Notes: generated by a model from the letters alone, not told the origin. 64,000 nucleotides of DNA from Rubrobacter sp. (GCA_016781775.1 JADDPR010000266.1:1-64000); one strand, 5' to 3'; numbered from the stretch's first letter, positions 28,118 to 36,929 are shown. A program made the numbers and translations.

Positions 28118-29290
28118 TTAGAGCGCCCGGGCGCCGGAGGCGACCTCGACGAAACCGTCGAAGAGGTAGCCCGAGTCGTGGGGCCCGGGGCTCGATTCGG
28201 GGTGATACTGGACGCTCCAAGCACGAAGACGCGGACTTCTTAGGCCCTCGACCGTGCCGTCGTAGAGGTTTCGGTGCGTGAGCTCGACGCCCTCGGGCAG
28301 CTTCTCCCCGACGACCGCGAAGCCGTGGTTCTGGCTCGTGATCTCGATCTTGCCCGTGTCCAGGTTCCTTACCGGATGGTTCGCCCCGTGGTGGCCGAAG
28401 GGCATCTTGTAGGTCCTGCACCCGAGCGCGAGCCCCAGAAGCTGATGGCCGAGGCATATGCCGAAGACCGGCGCCTCGCCGATCACGTCCTCGACCGTCG
28501 CGGCGGCCTTCTCCAAGGCGGCGGGGTCGCCAGGGCCGTTGGAGAGAAAGACGCCGTCGGGACGGTGGCTCAGGATCTCCTCTGCCCCCGTCGAGCCGGG
28601 CACCGCGAGGACGGATGCGCCTCGGCTCCTGAGCTCGCGGTAAATCGAACCCTTCACGCCGTAATCCAGGGCTACCACCCGGCAACGCTCCTCGCCGAAC
28701 GCGGGCAACAACGTAGGCTCGGTCAGCTGCGCGCTCGACGACGCGAGGTCGAGACCCTCCATCGAAGGGTGAGACTTCGCCTTCCCGCGCAACACTTCAA
28801 CGTTCGTCTCCGTGGTCGAGATGACGCCGCGCATCGCGCCCTTGTCCCTCAAGTGACGAGTGAGGGCGCGGGTGTCCAGGCCCTCGACTCCCAGGGTGCC
28901 GTGCGCTTCGAGGAGGTCGGCAAGGGAGAGCTCGCTCGCCCAGTTGCTCGGGTACTCGGTGTATTCGCGGACGAGGACGGCGGCGGCCTGCACCTTCCTC
29001 GATTCGGCGTCGTCGGGGATCACGCCGTAGTTCCCGATGAGGGGGTAGGTGAAGAGCACGATCTGGCCGCGGTAAGACGGATCGGTCAGCGTCTCCTGGT
29101 AGCCGACCATGCTGGTCGTGAAGACGACCTCCCCCGACACGTCGCCGTCCCCCGCGAAGGTCCATCCGGAGAAGGATACCCCGTCCTCCAGGACCACCAG
29201 GGCCCGACTCCGCCCCGCCAGGGGTCCCAAATTGTTGTTACGCCCGTGACCCAAACCTTGCTCCCGTTCGATCTTGTACAAGCTCTCCAC
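28118..29290 (-). CDS. carA: carbamoyl phosphate synthetase, small (glutaminase) subunit
   Basis: A 390-residue subunit. The N-terminal CPSase domain begins at ALVVLEDGVSFSG; the class I glutaminase domain has the nucleophile Cys in FGICLGHQLLGLALG and the His/Glu in QYHPESSPGPHD. The start is unsettled: GTG at 29290 lies inside the end of pyrC, while TTG at about 29260 follows GGGAG by a proper distance. Either way the conserved domain is complete. Confidence 0.94.
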   Translation of the reverse strand: MESLYKIEREQGLGHGRNNNLGPLAGRSRALVVLEDGVSFSGWTFAGDGDVSGEVVFTTSMVGYQETLTDPSYRGQIVLFTYPLIGNYGVIPDDAESRKVQAAAVLVREYTEYPSNWASELSLADLLEAHGTLGVEGLDTRALTRHLRDKGAMRGVISTTETNVEVLRGKAKSHPSMEGLDLASSSAQLTEPTLLPAFGEERCRVVALDYGVKGSIYRELRSRGASVLAVPGSTGAEEILSHRPDGVFLSNGPGDPAALEKAAATVEDVIGEAPVFGICLGHQLLGLALGCRTYKMPFGHHGANHPVRNLDTGKIEITSQNHGFAVVGEKLPEGVELTHRNLYDGTVEGLRSPRLRAWSVQYHPESSPGPHDSGYLFDGFVEVASGARAL

Positions 29291-30578
29291 CGACCATCGT
29301 GCCCACGACCCGACCCTTGAGGTTCCTCCCCAGATAGGGGCTGTTGCCGGACAAGCTGAGTAGCCCGTCGGCTCGCACCGTCCACTCCTCGGAGAGGTCC
29401 ACGAGCGCGAGGTCCGCGGGCGCCCCCGCTTCTATCCGCCCGGCCCCGTCCCCTACCCAGCGCCCGGGCGCCGAGGACATCGCCCCGACGAGCCTGCTCA
29501 GGGTGAGGGAGCCGCCCAGCACCAGCTCGGTGAAGAGCGCCGAGAAGGCCGTCTCGTGCCCGAGAAAACCGGGCGCGGCCTCCTCCAGTGGGAGATACTT
29601 CTCCTCGGAGGCGTGCGGCGCGTGGTCAGTCGCGACAAAGTCAAGGATACCATCCCGCAAGGCCTCCCCGACGCCGAGCCTGTCGCCCTCCGGCCTCAAG
29701 GGCGGGTTCACCCTGTACATCCCCTCCAGGCTCTGTACGAGCTCGTCGATAAGGGTGAGGTGATGCGGGGTCGTGTCCGCGGTGACGTCCGCAGCAGGGA
29801 CGCTCCCCTTGAAGAAGCCCACGAGGGCGGCGGAGAGCGCGGTCGAGACGTGGGTGACGTGGACCTTCGCGCCCGTTTCGGCGGCCAGGACGAGCGCTGT
29901 CGCCGTTGCGACGTCCTCGGCGCTTCCCGGAGAGCCGGGGAGGCCGGCGAGAGCCGCCGCGGCCCCGTCGTGGACGACGCCCGTCGCGAGCGTGTGGTCC
30001 TCGCAATGGAGGATCACGGGCATCCCGGAGTCCTTTGCGTACAGCATCGCGTTCCGGAGGACCCCGGAGGACTGCGTGCCGAGCCCGTCGTCGGAGACGC
30101 AGAAGGCGCCGGCCTCCTTCATCAGGCGCATCTCCGTCAGGCGCTCGCCCTTCAAACCCTCGTGCAAAGCCGCGGAGACGTAGGCACGCACCCGAGACTC
30201 CCCCTCGACGCGCCGTACGAGGCCGGAGACAACGACGGGGCGGTCGATCACGGGGTCCGTGTTCGGCATCATCACCACGCTCGTGAAGCCGCCCGCCGCG
30301 GCGGCGGCCGAGCCGGTTTCTATCGTCTCTTCGTCCTCACGGCCGGGGGTGCGCCAGTGGGCGTGCACGTCCACGAAGCCGGGGAAGAGGTGGAGCCCGT
30401 CGGCTTCGATGTTCCGCAGACCCTTCAGGTTCTCGCTGACCTCCGCAATGCGCCCCCCGGAGATCCGAACGTCCATCACCCCGTCGAGACCGGAGGACGG
30501 GTCGAGAACGTGCGCTCCACGGACGACGAGGTCGTCCGGTCCGGTGGTCGGGATGTTTGTCGGGGCGTGGTGCGTCAC
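29238..30578 (-). CDS. pyrC: dihydroorotase, class I
   Basis: A 446-residue amidohydrolase. The metal motif is DVHAHWRTPG (HxH), with later His in HCEDHTL and HVTHVST and the catalytic Asp in FVATDHAPH. The loop NPPLRPEGDR is typical of class I. The GTG start at 30578 overlaps the pyrB stop as GTGA. It probably works beside PyrB, as class I dihydroorotases often form complexes with aspartate transcarbamoylase. Confidence 0.95.
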   Translation of the reverse strand: MTHHAPTNIPTTGPDDLVVRGAHVLDPSSGLDGVMDVRISGGRIAEVSENLKGLRNIEADGLHLFPGFVDVHAHWRTPGREDEETIETGSAAAAAGGFTSVVMMPNTDPVIDRPVVVSGLVRRVEGESRVRAYVSAALHEGLKGERLTEMRLMKEAGAFCVSDDGLGTQSSGVLRNAMLYAKDSGMPVILHCEDHTLATGVVHDGAAAALAGLPGSPGSAEDVATATALVLAAETGAKVHVTHVSTALSAALVGFFKGSVPAADVTADTTPHHLTLIDELVQSLEGMYRVNPPLRPEGDRLGVGEALRDGILDFVATDHAPHASEEKYLPLEEAAPGFLGHETAFSALFTELVLGGSLTLSRLVGAMSSAPGRWVGDGAGRIEAGAPADLALVDLSEEWTVRADGLLSLSGNSPYLGRNLKGRVVGTMVGGELVQDRTGARFGSRA

Positions 30579-31501
30579 GCGGCTACCCTGCTGCGGGCGA
30601 CGTCCATGGACAGGGCGAGGACGGCCGAGCGGACCGCGACGCCGGATGCGACCTGATCCGGTATAAGCGAAGACGCATCCAGGACCACGTCGCCCGCGAC
30701 CTCGACGCCCCGGTTGACCGGTCCCGGGTGCATAACCACGGCACCGCCCGCGAGGTGACGCCTCGCGACGCCGTAGAATCGCGCATACTCGGGGACGGAA
30801 GGGACGCGAGGGGAGCCCCCGGTCATGCGCTCCTTTTGAAGGCGGAGGGCGTAGAGGACGTCGGCGCCCCAATCGACCGCATCGTCGACGGAGGGGAGCA
30901 CGGGTAGGCCCCAGGCCCCGGCGTCGAGCGGCAGCAGGGTCTGTGGGGCGACGATCGCAAGCTCCATCCCGGCGGCCCGGAAGGCGGGGATGATGCTGCG
31001 GGCCACCCGGCTGTGCACCACGTCCCCGACGACGGCGACCTTGCGCCCCTCGAGCTCGTCGAAGCCCCCGAGGTGGCCGGAGAGGGCATGCAGGTCCAGT
31101 AGTGCCTGGGTCGGGTGCTGCCCGCGTCCGTCGCCCGCGTTGATGACGGCGGCCTCGGTATGGAGGGCGGCGAGGCGGGCGGCGCCGGCGGCGGGGTGGC
31201 GGAGCACGATGGCGTCGGCCCCGAGACTGTCGAGGGTGACTATCGTGTCGATGAGGCCCTCGCCCTTCTGTATGGACGAGCCCCTTTCGGAGAGGGAGAT
31301 CACGTCCGCCCCGGCCCTGCGAGCGGCGAGCTCGAAGGAGACGGCGGTGCGCGTGGAGGCCTCGAAGAAGGCGAGGCACACGATCTTTCCGGCCAGCGGA
31401 CGATCGACGGTTCCGGAGGCGTAGTCGCGGGCGAGATCGAGCACCTCCCGGAGGTCGGCCCGGCTCGTGCCCTCGAGGGTAAGCAGGTTTCTAGCGGGCA
31501 A
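30575..31501 (-). CDS. pyrB: aspartate carbamoyltransferase catalytic subunit
   Basis: A 308-residue transcarbamoylase. The carbamoyl phosphate loop FFEASTRT matches the E. coli form, though the following Arg is Ala. KGEGLIDT, RHPAAGA, GDGRGQHPTQALLDL and HPGPVNRGVE are all present. No regulatory pyrI gene is nearby. It overlaps pyrR by 11 bases and pyrC by four. Confidence 0.95.
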   Translation of the reverse strand: MPARNLLTLEGTSRADLREVLDLARDYASGTVDRPLAGKIVCLAFFEASTRTAVSFELAARRAGADVISLSERGSSIQKGEGLIDTIVTLDSLGADAIVLRHPAAGAARLAALHTEAAVINAGDGRGQHPTQALLDLHALSGHLGGFDELEGRKVAVVGDVVHSRVARSIIPAFRAAGMELAIVAPQTLLPLDAGAWGLPVLPSVDDAVDWGADVLYALRLQKERMTGGSPRVPSVPEYARFYGVARRHLAGGAVVMHPGPVNRGVEVAGDVVLDASSLIPDQVASGVAVRSAVLALSMDVARSRVAA

Positions 31502-32093
31502 CGGTGATCACCCCGTCCTCTCCATCGGTCTCGACGAGCTTCACCCGCACGGTCTCCGCGCGGCTTGTCGGGACGTTCTTGCCGACGTAGTCCGCCCGGA
31601 TCGGCAGCTCCCGATGCCCCCGGTCCACGAGGATCGCGAGCCGTATTGCCGCCGGACGCCCCATCTCCAGCAAAGCATCCATCGCGGCCCGAGACGTCCG
31701 CCCGGTGTACAGCACGTCGTCGACGAGGACCACGGTCTTGCCCGCGACGTCGAACGGCAGCCGGCTCCCGCGCAGCTCCGGCTCCCTGCCGTCGTTCCCC
31801 AGATCGTCGCGGTGGAGCGTGATGTCCAGGGAGCCTACCGGTACCTCCAGTCCCTCGAAACGCCGTATGTTCTCGGCGATCCTGTGGGCGAGCGGCACCC
31901 CCCGCGTGAGCACGCCTACGAGGGCCAGATCTTCCAACGAAGTCGCGTTGCGCTCCAGGATCTCGTGCGAGATGCGCCTTAGTGACCGGTCGAGGCCGTC
32001 TTTGGAGAGAATCTCGGAGTTTCGGCTCCCGGCCGGCGTCTCCGCCCGGCCGCGCCTGTCGTGCCGACGAACGTCGGCGCTCGAACGTTTCAA
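31491..32093 (-). CDS. pyrR: PyrR bifunctional regulator / uracil phosphoribosyltransferase
   Basis: A 200-residue PRTase-fold protein. The PRPP-binding motif is VVLVDDVLYTGRTSRAA; other landmarks are GVLTRGVPLA and DITLHRDDL. PyrR binds pyr mRNA when UMP is high. I chose TTG at 32093, which is preceded by GAAGGGGG at good spacing. A GTG at 32117 is in frame but lies inside the loop of the predicted PyrR-binding hairpin. The first 30 residues are a basic extension not usual in the family. Confidence 0.93.
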   Translation of the reverse strand: MKRSSADVRRHDRRGRAETPAGSRNSEILSKDGLDRSLRRISHEILERNATSLEDLALVGVLTRGVPLAHRIAENIRRFEGLEVPVGSLDITLHRDDLGNDGREPELRGSRLPFDVAGKTVVLVDDVLYTGRTSRAAMDALLEMGRPAAIRLAILVDRGHRELPIRADYVGKNVPTSRAETVRVKLVETDGEDGVITVAR

Positions 32094-32100
32094 GCTGGTA

Positions 32101-32133
32101 CCCCCTTCGCGCCTCACGGGGCGCCGTTAAAGG
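32101..32133 (-). promoter_or_regulatory. predicted PyrR-binding hairpin covering the pyrR ribosome site
   Basis: The mRNA can fold as lower stem CCUU/AAGG (32130-32133 with 32104-32107), an internal bulge, and upper stem GCGCC/GGCGC (32120-32124 with 32109-32113), closed by the hexaloop CCGUGA (32114-32119). The loop fits the PyrR consensus CNGNGA, and the wider CCCGUGAGG fits CCNGNGAGG. The 3' strand of the lower stem is the pyrR Shine-Dalgarno sequence, so bound PyrR would block translation, as reported for mycobacteria. Confidence 0.65.
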
Positions 32134-32151
32134 ATCGGTAAATTTCCGCTG

Positions 32152-32180
32152 ACGGTATCAAAGCCCGCGCGAAGCGTCAA
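32152..32180 (-). promoter_or_regulatory. promoter of the pyrimidine operon
   Basis: TTGACG (32175-32180), a 17-base spacer and TACCGT (32152-32157), the latter preceded by TGA, which makes an extended -10. Transcription would begin near 32144, leaving a leader of about 50 bases that contains the PyrR-type hairpin. It lies in the 115-base gap between rluD and pyrR. Confidence 0.6.
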
Positions 32181-32208
32181 GAAGCCGGAGAGGCGGAGCC
32201 CGTCCTCC

Positions 32209-33102
32209 TCACAAGCCCAGGGAGGCCGCGGTGGCTCGAAGGTCCTCGGGTACCCCGGACTCGAACTCGACGGGCTCGTGCGTGACAGGATGCTCGAAGC
32301 CGAGGCGTTCGGCGTGGAGCCAGAGGCGCGCCTCCGGGACGGGTATCCCGTAAAGCGGATCTGCGTAGACCGGAAAGCCGATGGCCGAGAGGTGAACCCG
32401 GATCTGGTGAGTCCGGCCCGTTTCGAGCGTGACGGCGAGCATGGAGTGGCCCGCCGCCTCCGAGAGGACCTCGAAGTGCGTCACCGCCTGCCGGCCGACC
32501 CCCGCGGTCATGAGGGTCGGGTTCGTGGGATGGCGCCCGATAGGAGAATCGATCGTCCCCGTGGCGGGCAGGCCGACGCCTACCACCACCGCCCGGTACT
32601 GGCGCTTCACCCGCCGCGCGGAGAGCTGGGCCACGAGCCCCGAGTAAGCGGCCTCGTCCTTCGCGAGCACCATGAGCCCGGAGGTATCCCGGTCGAGGCG
32701 TTGCACCACCCCGGGCCGATCTTCATCCTCCCCGCCCGCGATGCCCCTGTTCAGCAACGCGTTGACGAGCGTCCCGGAATCGTTCCCGGCACCGGGATGC
32801 ACCACGAGACCGGCGGGCTTGTCCACGACGATCAGAGACTCGTCCTCGTAGACCACGGGGACGGGGATGTCCTCCGGGAAGAGGCCCCTCTGCGGAAGAT
32901 GGGCCTCCACGCTCTCCCCGGCGCGAGCCTTGTATGAGGGCGAAGCCTCCTCGCCGCCCACGCGCACGGAGCCGTCCTCGATCATGCGCCGCGCCGCGCT
33001 ACGGCTGACGTCGAATCGCAGGGCGACGAGACGGTCCAGGCGCTCCCCCGCCTCGGTCGGCCCGACCTCGAAGTTGTGGCTCTCGGCGTCCAGCGTGGCT
33101 AT
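32209..33102 (-). CDS. rluD: RluD-family 23S rRNA pseudouridine synthase
   Basis: An N-terminal S4 domain (EAGERLDRLVALRFDVSRS, then ARRMIEDGSVRVGG) is followed by the catalytic domain with QRLDRDTSGLMVLAKD (catalytic Asp) and GRTHQIRVH. The first ordinary ATG (32985) would cut the S4 domain in two. In-frame sequence continues to the end of yggU with no ATG, GTG or TTG. An ATA at 33102-33100 overlaps the yggU TAG stop as ATAG, and a CTG lies at 33093. The start is therefore non-canonical or an indel is present. With the ATA start the protein has 297 residues, the family's usual length. Confidence 0.88.
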   Translation of the reverse strand: MATLDAESHNFEVGPTEAGERLDRLVALRFDVSRSAARRMIEDGSVRVGGEEASPSYKARAGESVEAHLPQRGLFPEDIPVPVVYEDESLIVVDKPAGLVVHPGAGNDSGTLVNALLNRGIAGGEDEDRPGVVQRLDRDTSGLMVLAKDEAAYSGLVAQLSARRVKRQYRAVVVGVGLPATGTIDSPIGRHPTNPTLMTAGVGRQAVTHFEVLSEAAGHSMLAVTLETGRTHQIRVHLSAIGFPVYADPLYGIPVPEARLWLHAERLGFEHPVTHEPVEFESGVPEDLRATAASLGL

Positions 33103-33419
33103 AGGAGCGGTCCCAGCCGCTTGAGAATCTCTGCCGGATCCCCGCCCCGCACGAGGACGGACTTGTCGCGGGAGGTAGCACCGTGGACGATGGACACCGC
33201 GGAGGGTCCCAGGCCCAGCAGCCCTGCCAAGAAGCGCTCCACCTCGGCGTTCGCCTTGCCGTCGACGGGAGGAGCGGCCACAGAGAGCTTGACGGCCTCC
33301 TCGCCGTAGACCCCCTTCAAAGAGGTCCTCTTGGCCCCGGGTGAGACCCGAAGCCGGACGAGTACGCCGTCTTTGGTGGGACGGACGAACCCGCGTGCCT
33401 CCGTCCCGGCGCTAGCCAC
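33099..33419 (-). CDS. yggU: DUF167 (YggU) family protein
   Basis: A 106-residue small alpha/beta protein with the family core LRVSPGAKRTSLKG and APPVDGKANAEVERFLA. Function is unknown across bacteria; the gene is commonly found beside yggT/yggS and division genes, as here. It overlaps divIVA by eight bases. Confidence 0.88.
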   Translation of the reverse strand: MASAGTEARGFVRPTKDGVLVRLRVSPGAKRTSLKGVYGEEAVKLSVAAPPVDGKANAEVERFLAGLLGLGPSAVSIVHGATSRDKSVLVRGGDPAEILKRLGPLL

Positions 33420-34422
33420 GCCTGCGCAGGAAGCGGCTCGCCCGGAAGATCCTGCTCTCCTCGGTCTTCTGCCCGGACTTGTCCTCGTCGAAGAACCGGT
33501 CGTAGGCCGGTCCCTCGCCGGTCGGCGCGGGCTCCTCCCGGTTCACCTCCTCCGCACCCACGGGCCTGGCGTCCACCTCGCGCACGGAACCGTCGTCCAA
33601 CCCCGCGAGGGGCCCCGTCTCCTGCGCGCTCGTCGAGGCGCTCGCCGTCGAACCCGTCCCGGCACCCGCCCGGGTCGTCGAAGGCTCGACCTCCGGCTCC
33701 GTCGCCTCGGGCTCGGGGGAGTCCGCGACCGTCTCCGACGCATCCGCCCCCCCGCTCGGGGTCCGGGGCACCTCTATGCGCTGGGTCGCGTCCTCGGCAC
33801 CAACGTCCCCACCGCCGTCCGCGAGATCGCCGGTCGCGGCATCCGTCGAGGCGCCGACCTGCGCGGTGCCGTCGATGGCATCCTCGGAGCGCCGGGTCTC
33901 GGCTGCCCGCCGAGCGGTGGCGATGGACTCGGTGTCGAGGCGCTCGCGGAGGGAGGCCTCTATCTCCTTCGCCGAGGCGACGTCGGCGTTTTCCATCACG
34001 GCGAGGTAGCTCTTGAGGAGGTGGCGAAAGTCGTTCTGGAAGTCTTGCTTGGCCTTCTGCAAGACGCCATAAGATTCCTGGACCCGCTCGACCCGGGAGG
34101 AGGAGTCGGCGAGGATGCGGTGCGCCTGCTCCTTCGCCTCGCGCACGACAAGCTCGGCCTCCTTGTTCGCGTTGCGCCGGAGGTCGCGGGCGACCTGCTG
34201 GGCGTGGACGAGCGCCTCGCGGATCGCCCCCTCGAGCTCCTCGAACTGATCGAGGCGGCTCTGCAGGGTGGAGATCTCATCCTTCATCCGTTGGTTCTCG
34301 GAGAAGGAGCGCTCGAACTCGTCGGCCACCTCATCCAGAAAATCGTCCACCTGATTCGCGTCGTAGCCCCGCAGGCTGTTCTTGAACTCCCTGCGACGCA
34401 CGTCAATCGGTTTTATAGCCAT
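33412..34422 (-). CDS. divIVA: DivIVA-family polar growth/septum protein
   Basis: A 336-residue coiled-coil scaffold. The N-terminal membrane-binding domain reads IDVRRREFKNSLRGYDANQ; long coiled coils (about 30-165) follow, then a Pro/Glu/Ala/Thr-rich disordered region (about 175-310) and a basic end. In actinobacteria the homologue (Wag31) directs polar wall growth. ATG at 34422, four bases past yggT. Confidence 0.93.
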   Translation of the reverse strand: MAIKPIDVRRREFKNSLRGYDANQVDDFLDEVADEFERSFSENQRMKDEISTLQSRLDQFEELEGAIREALVHAQQVARDLRRNANKEAELVVREAKEQAHRILADSSSRVERVQESYGVLQKAKQDFQNDFRHLLKSYLAVMENADVASAKEIEASLRERLDTESIATARRAAETRRSEDAIDGTAQVGASTDAATGDLADGGGDVGAEDATQRIEVPRTPSGGADASETVADSPEPEATEPEVEPSTTRAGAGTGSTASASTSAQETGPLAGLDDGSVREVDARPVGAEEVNREEPAPTGEGPAYDRFFDEDKSGQKTEESRIFRASRFLRRRG

Positions 34423-34426
34423 ACCA

Positions 34427-34783
34427 TCACCCCGTTATCGGTCTTATAAATTGGTTGATCACTATCAGTAACAGGCCGGACGCTATGTTCAACCCTATGA
34501 TCGCGATGATCGGCGAGAGGTCAAGGCCGAAGCCCCCGATCCTCAAAGGCGGTATCACGCTCCTTATCGGCCCCAGGATAGGGTTGACGATCGCCCGTAC
34601 CGCGTCATACACCGCTTGAAAGAACCCGCTCGACGGGTACCTGGGGATAAAACTGATGACGATGGACGCCAGAATAGCCCCGAAGAGTATGTAGTAGACG
34701 TAGTTGACGATGTTGGCGAGCACCTCGGCGACGCTGAACCCGAAAAGCTGCGCAAGCGTCAGTATGCTACCCACCCCCGTCAA
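34427..34783 (-). CDS. yggT: YggT-family membrane protein
   Basis: A 118-residue protein with two YggT membrane segments (about 20-50 and 85-110) and the conserved RYPSSGFFQAV and LGPIRSVIPPLRIGGFGLD. The role is not established; synteny with sepF and divIVA suggests the division/wall machinery. It overlaps proC by four bases. Confidence 0.9.
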   Translation of the reverse strand: MTGVGSILTLAQLFGFSVAEVLANIVNYVYYILFGAILASIVISFIPRYPSSGFFQAVYDAVRAIVNPILGPIRSVIPPLRIGGFGLDLSPIIAIIGLNIASGLLLIVINQFIRPITG

Positions 34784-35574
34784 TCCGCCAGCCTCCGCGC
34801 TCGCTCGGTGGCTGCCTCGATGCCGTCGTAGACCGCCGCCACGAACCCGGCCTTCTCCATCGCCACGAACGCAGCCGCCGTCGTACCGCCCGGCGTCATG
34901 ACCTCGTCCCGAATCTGGTGCGCCGACCGCTCCTTGAGCAAGACCGACGTCCCCCCTATCGTCTGATTTACGAGCCTGCGCGCCACGTCCCTGGGGATAC
35001 CCTCCCGCACCCCGGCCTGAATAAGCGCGTCCGCGAAAAGCGCTACGTACGCCGGCCCCGATCCATGCAGCGCGGTCGCCGCATCGAAGAGCCGCTCGGG
35101 CAACTCCATCACGTCCCCGACGTGCCCGAAGATCTCCATAACGGTCGGAACGTGTTCCTGCCCGGCCTCGTTCGCCGCAACGACCGCGGAACCTAAGCCC
35201 ACCGAAGCGGCGACGTTCGGCATCACGCGCAAGACTGGAGTCCCGGCGGCGAGCCTCCCCTCGATCGCCTTGATCGGCACCCCAGCCGCGACACTAACTA
35301 CCGCCGTACCCTCGATCGTCGGTGCAACCTCGTCCAGCACCGTCAGCACGTCCCAGGGTTTAACCGCAACGATAAGTAGATCGCTGGCCTCGGCGACCTC
35401 CCTGTTGGATTGAGTAATTTTTACGCCGTAACCCTCAGCGAAATGTTTCAACTGCTCCTCGTGGACGTCGCTCACCATGAGGTCGAAGTCCGGGGAGGCC
35501 GAGAGACGGGCTACGAGGGAACCCCCGATCTTGCCCGCCCCGATGATGCCTACTTTCTTGGAAGTCACGGACAC
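34780..35574 (-). CDS. proC: pyrroline-5-carboxylate reductase
   Basis: A 264-residue NADPH enzyme of proline synthesis. The Rossmann loop is GIIGAGKIGGSL; later RVMPNVAASVG and the C-terminal dimer region SGPAYVALFADAL and MTPGGTTAAAF are diagnostic. It is embedded in the yggS-sepF-proC-yggT-divIVA segment, as in many Gram-positive genomes. Confidence 0.95.
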   Translation of the reverse strand: MSVTSKKVGIIGAGKIGGSLVARLSASPDFDLMVSDVHEEQLKHFAEGYGVKITQSNREVAEASDLLIVAVKPWDVLTVLDEVAPTIEGTAVVSVAAGVPIKAIEGRLAAGTPVLRVMPNVAASVGLGSAVVAANEAGQEHVPTVMEIFGHVGDVMELPERLFDAATALHGSGPAYVALFADALIQAGVREGIPRDVARRLVNQTIGGTSVLLKERSAHQIRDEVMTPGGTTAAAFVAMEKAGFVAAVYDGIEAATERARRLAD

Positions 35575-35580
35575 GAAGGG

Positions 35581-36195
35581 CTAGAGCTGGTTGAAGAACG
35601 CGCGCTCGGCGAGCCGCTTGCGCTCCTCGGCCGAGACCTCGACGTTCCGCGGCGTCAGGAGGAAGACCCTGTTCGCGACGGTCTGGATCTGCCCGTCCAG
35701 CGCGTACGTGAGCCCCGAGCAGAAGTCCACCATGCGCCGCGAGAGCTCGCCGTCGGCGTGCTGGAGGTTCAGGATCACCGGCTGCTGGCGCTTGAAGCGG
35801 TCGGCCAGGGCCTGGGCGTCGTTGAAGTTGGCGGGGTCGATCACGCTGACCCTCGTCGAGGGCGCCACCCGGTTGTCCGGAACCGCCCTGAGGTGCCCCG
35901 AGTTGTTCTGCGCAGCGCCGTAACCGCCCGAGGCGGACCGCTCGCCCCTCCCGGCGTTCTCGCTGCCGAAGAGATCACCCAAAGAGGTACCGAAGGCCGA
36001 GGAGCGCTCGGCGCGACCCAGACGGCGAACCGCCGGGCTCGGCTCGCTCACCGGCTGCTCCGTCTCGCCGCCGTAACGACTGCCCTTGGAGGCGTAGCGA
36101 CGCCCTTCCTCCTCTTCCTCTTCGTAGTAATCATCCTCGTCCACGCCGAAACCAAACCACGCGGCGACGCGCTCGAGTTGATCTCTAACTCCCAT
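35581..36195 (-). CDS. sepF: cell division protein SepF
   Basis: A 204-residue FtsZ-membrane linker. A short N-terminal amphipathic segment (DQLERVAAWFGF) is followed by an acidic tyrosine-rich linker (about 20-110). The C-terminal SepF domain has VIDPANFNDAQALADRFKRQ, GELSRRMVDFCSGL and the final VFLLTPRNVEVS. It coexists here with FtsA. Confidence 0.93.
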   Translation of the reverse strand: MGVRDQLERVAAWFGFGVDEDDYYEEEEEEGRRYASKGSRYGGETEQPVSEPSPAVRRLGRAERSSAFGTSLGDLFGSENAGRGERSASGGYGAAQNNSGHLRAVPDNRVAPSTRVSVIDPANFNDAQALADRFKRQQPVILNLQHADGELSRRMVDFCSGLTYALDGQIQTVANRVFLLTPRNVEVSAEERKRLAERAFFNQL

Positions 36196-36218
36196 CCGAC
36201 CTCCTCACGGGCCTCACC

Positions 36219-36929
36219 TTACCGGGCCTCCTCGATGAGGGCCCGCCCGATCCTGACAATGGTGGCCCCTTCTTTGACGGCGACAGCATAGTCGTTGCTC
36301 ATACCCATGGAAAGTTCCGAAAGGTCGAAGTGTGGGGCCCAACCGGCCCTTAGCCTATCACGTGTCGCCCTGAGCTTTGCGAAAACATAACGTACATCCT
36401 CGGGGTCCGCAACCAGCGGCGCGAGCGTGGAGAAGCCCCGGATCCGGACCTTTCCGCCGGTCCCGGCCGCCGCTTCCAACACGGCCTCGACCTCCTCCTC
36501 CCCGACCCCGTACTTGGACTCCTCACCGCTGACGTTGACCTGCACGAGCACCTCCATCCCATCCCCGGGCGCCCTCTTCGCCAACTCCTCGACGAGCTTC
36601 GTCGAGTCCACGGAATGCACGAGCGCCACCCTACCCGCGACCTCCTTCGCCTTGCGGCGCTGCAGGTGGCCGATAAAGTGCCACTCGAAGGCTTCCGGAA
36701 AGAGCTCCTGCTTGCGCAGCAAGTCCTCGGTCTTGTTCTCCCCGAGAAGCTCGATCCCGGCCTCCGCGAGCGCGCTTATCCCTTCCGGCTCGTAGTACTT
36801 GCTCGCCACGAGAAACCGCACTTCCTCCGGCCGGCGACCGCTCTCGCCGGCGGCCTCCGCGATCCTCTCGCGTACGCCCTCGACTCGCTCCCTTATAAGA
36901 CCCTTGGTCTGCAAGCTAACGCTCATCAT
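36219..36929 (-). CDS. yggS: YggS/PLPBP pyridoxal phosphate homeostasis protein
   Basis: A 236-residue single-domain PLP-binding barrel. The PLP lysine is in VASKYYEPEG; IELLGENKTEDLLRKQ, EWHFIGHLQRRKAKEV and the C-terminal LSMGMSNDYAVAVKEGATIVRIGRAL (cited by SMGMSNDYAVA) match the family. It buffers PLP and amino-acid pools. It overlaps pgeF by 14 bases. Confidence 0.94.
   Translation of the reverse strand: MMSVSLQTKGLIRERVEGVRERIAEAAGESGRRPEEVRFLVASKYYEPEGISALAEAGIELLGENKTEDLLRKQELFPEAFEWHFIGHLQRRKAKEVAGRVALVHSVDSTKLVEELAKRAPGDGMEVLVQVNVSGEESKYGVGEEEVEAVLEAAAGTGGKVRIRGFSTLAPLVADPEDVRYVFAKLRATRDRLRAGWAPHFDLSELSMGMSNDYAVAVKEGATIVRIGRALIEEAR

Noticed and set aside
30579..31379. N-terminal extension of the pyrC frame
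   Set aside because: An Arg/Pro-rich shadow of pyrB; the GTG at 30578 gives the normal dihydroorotase.
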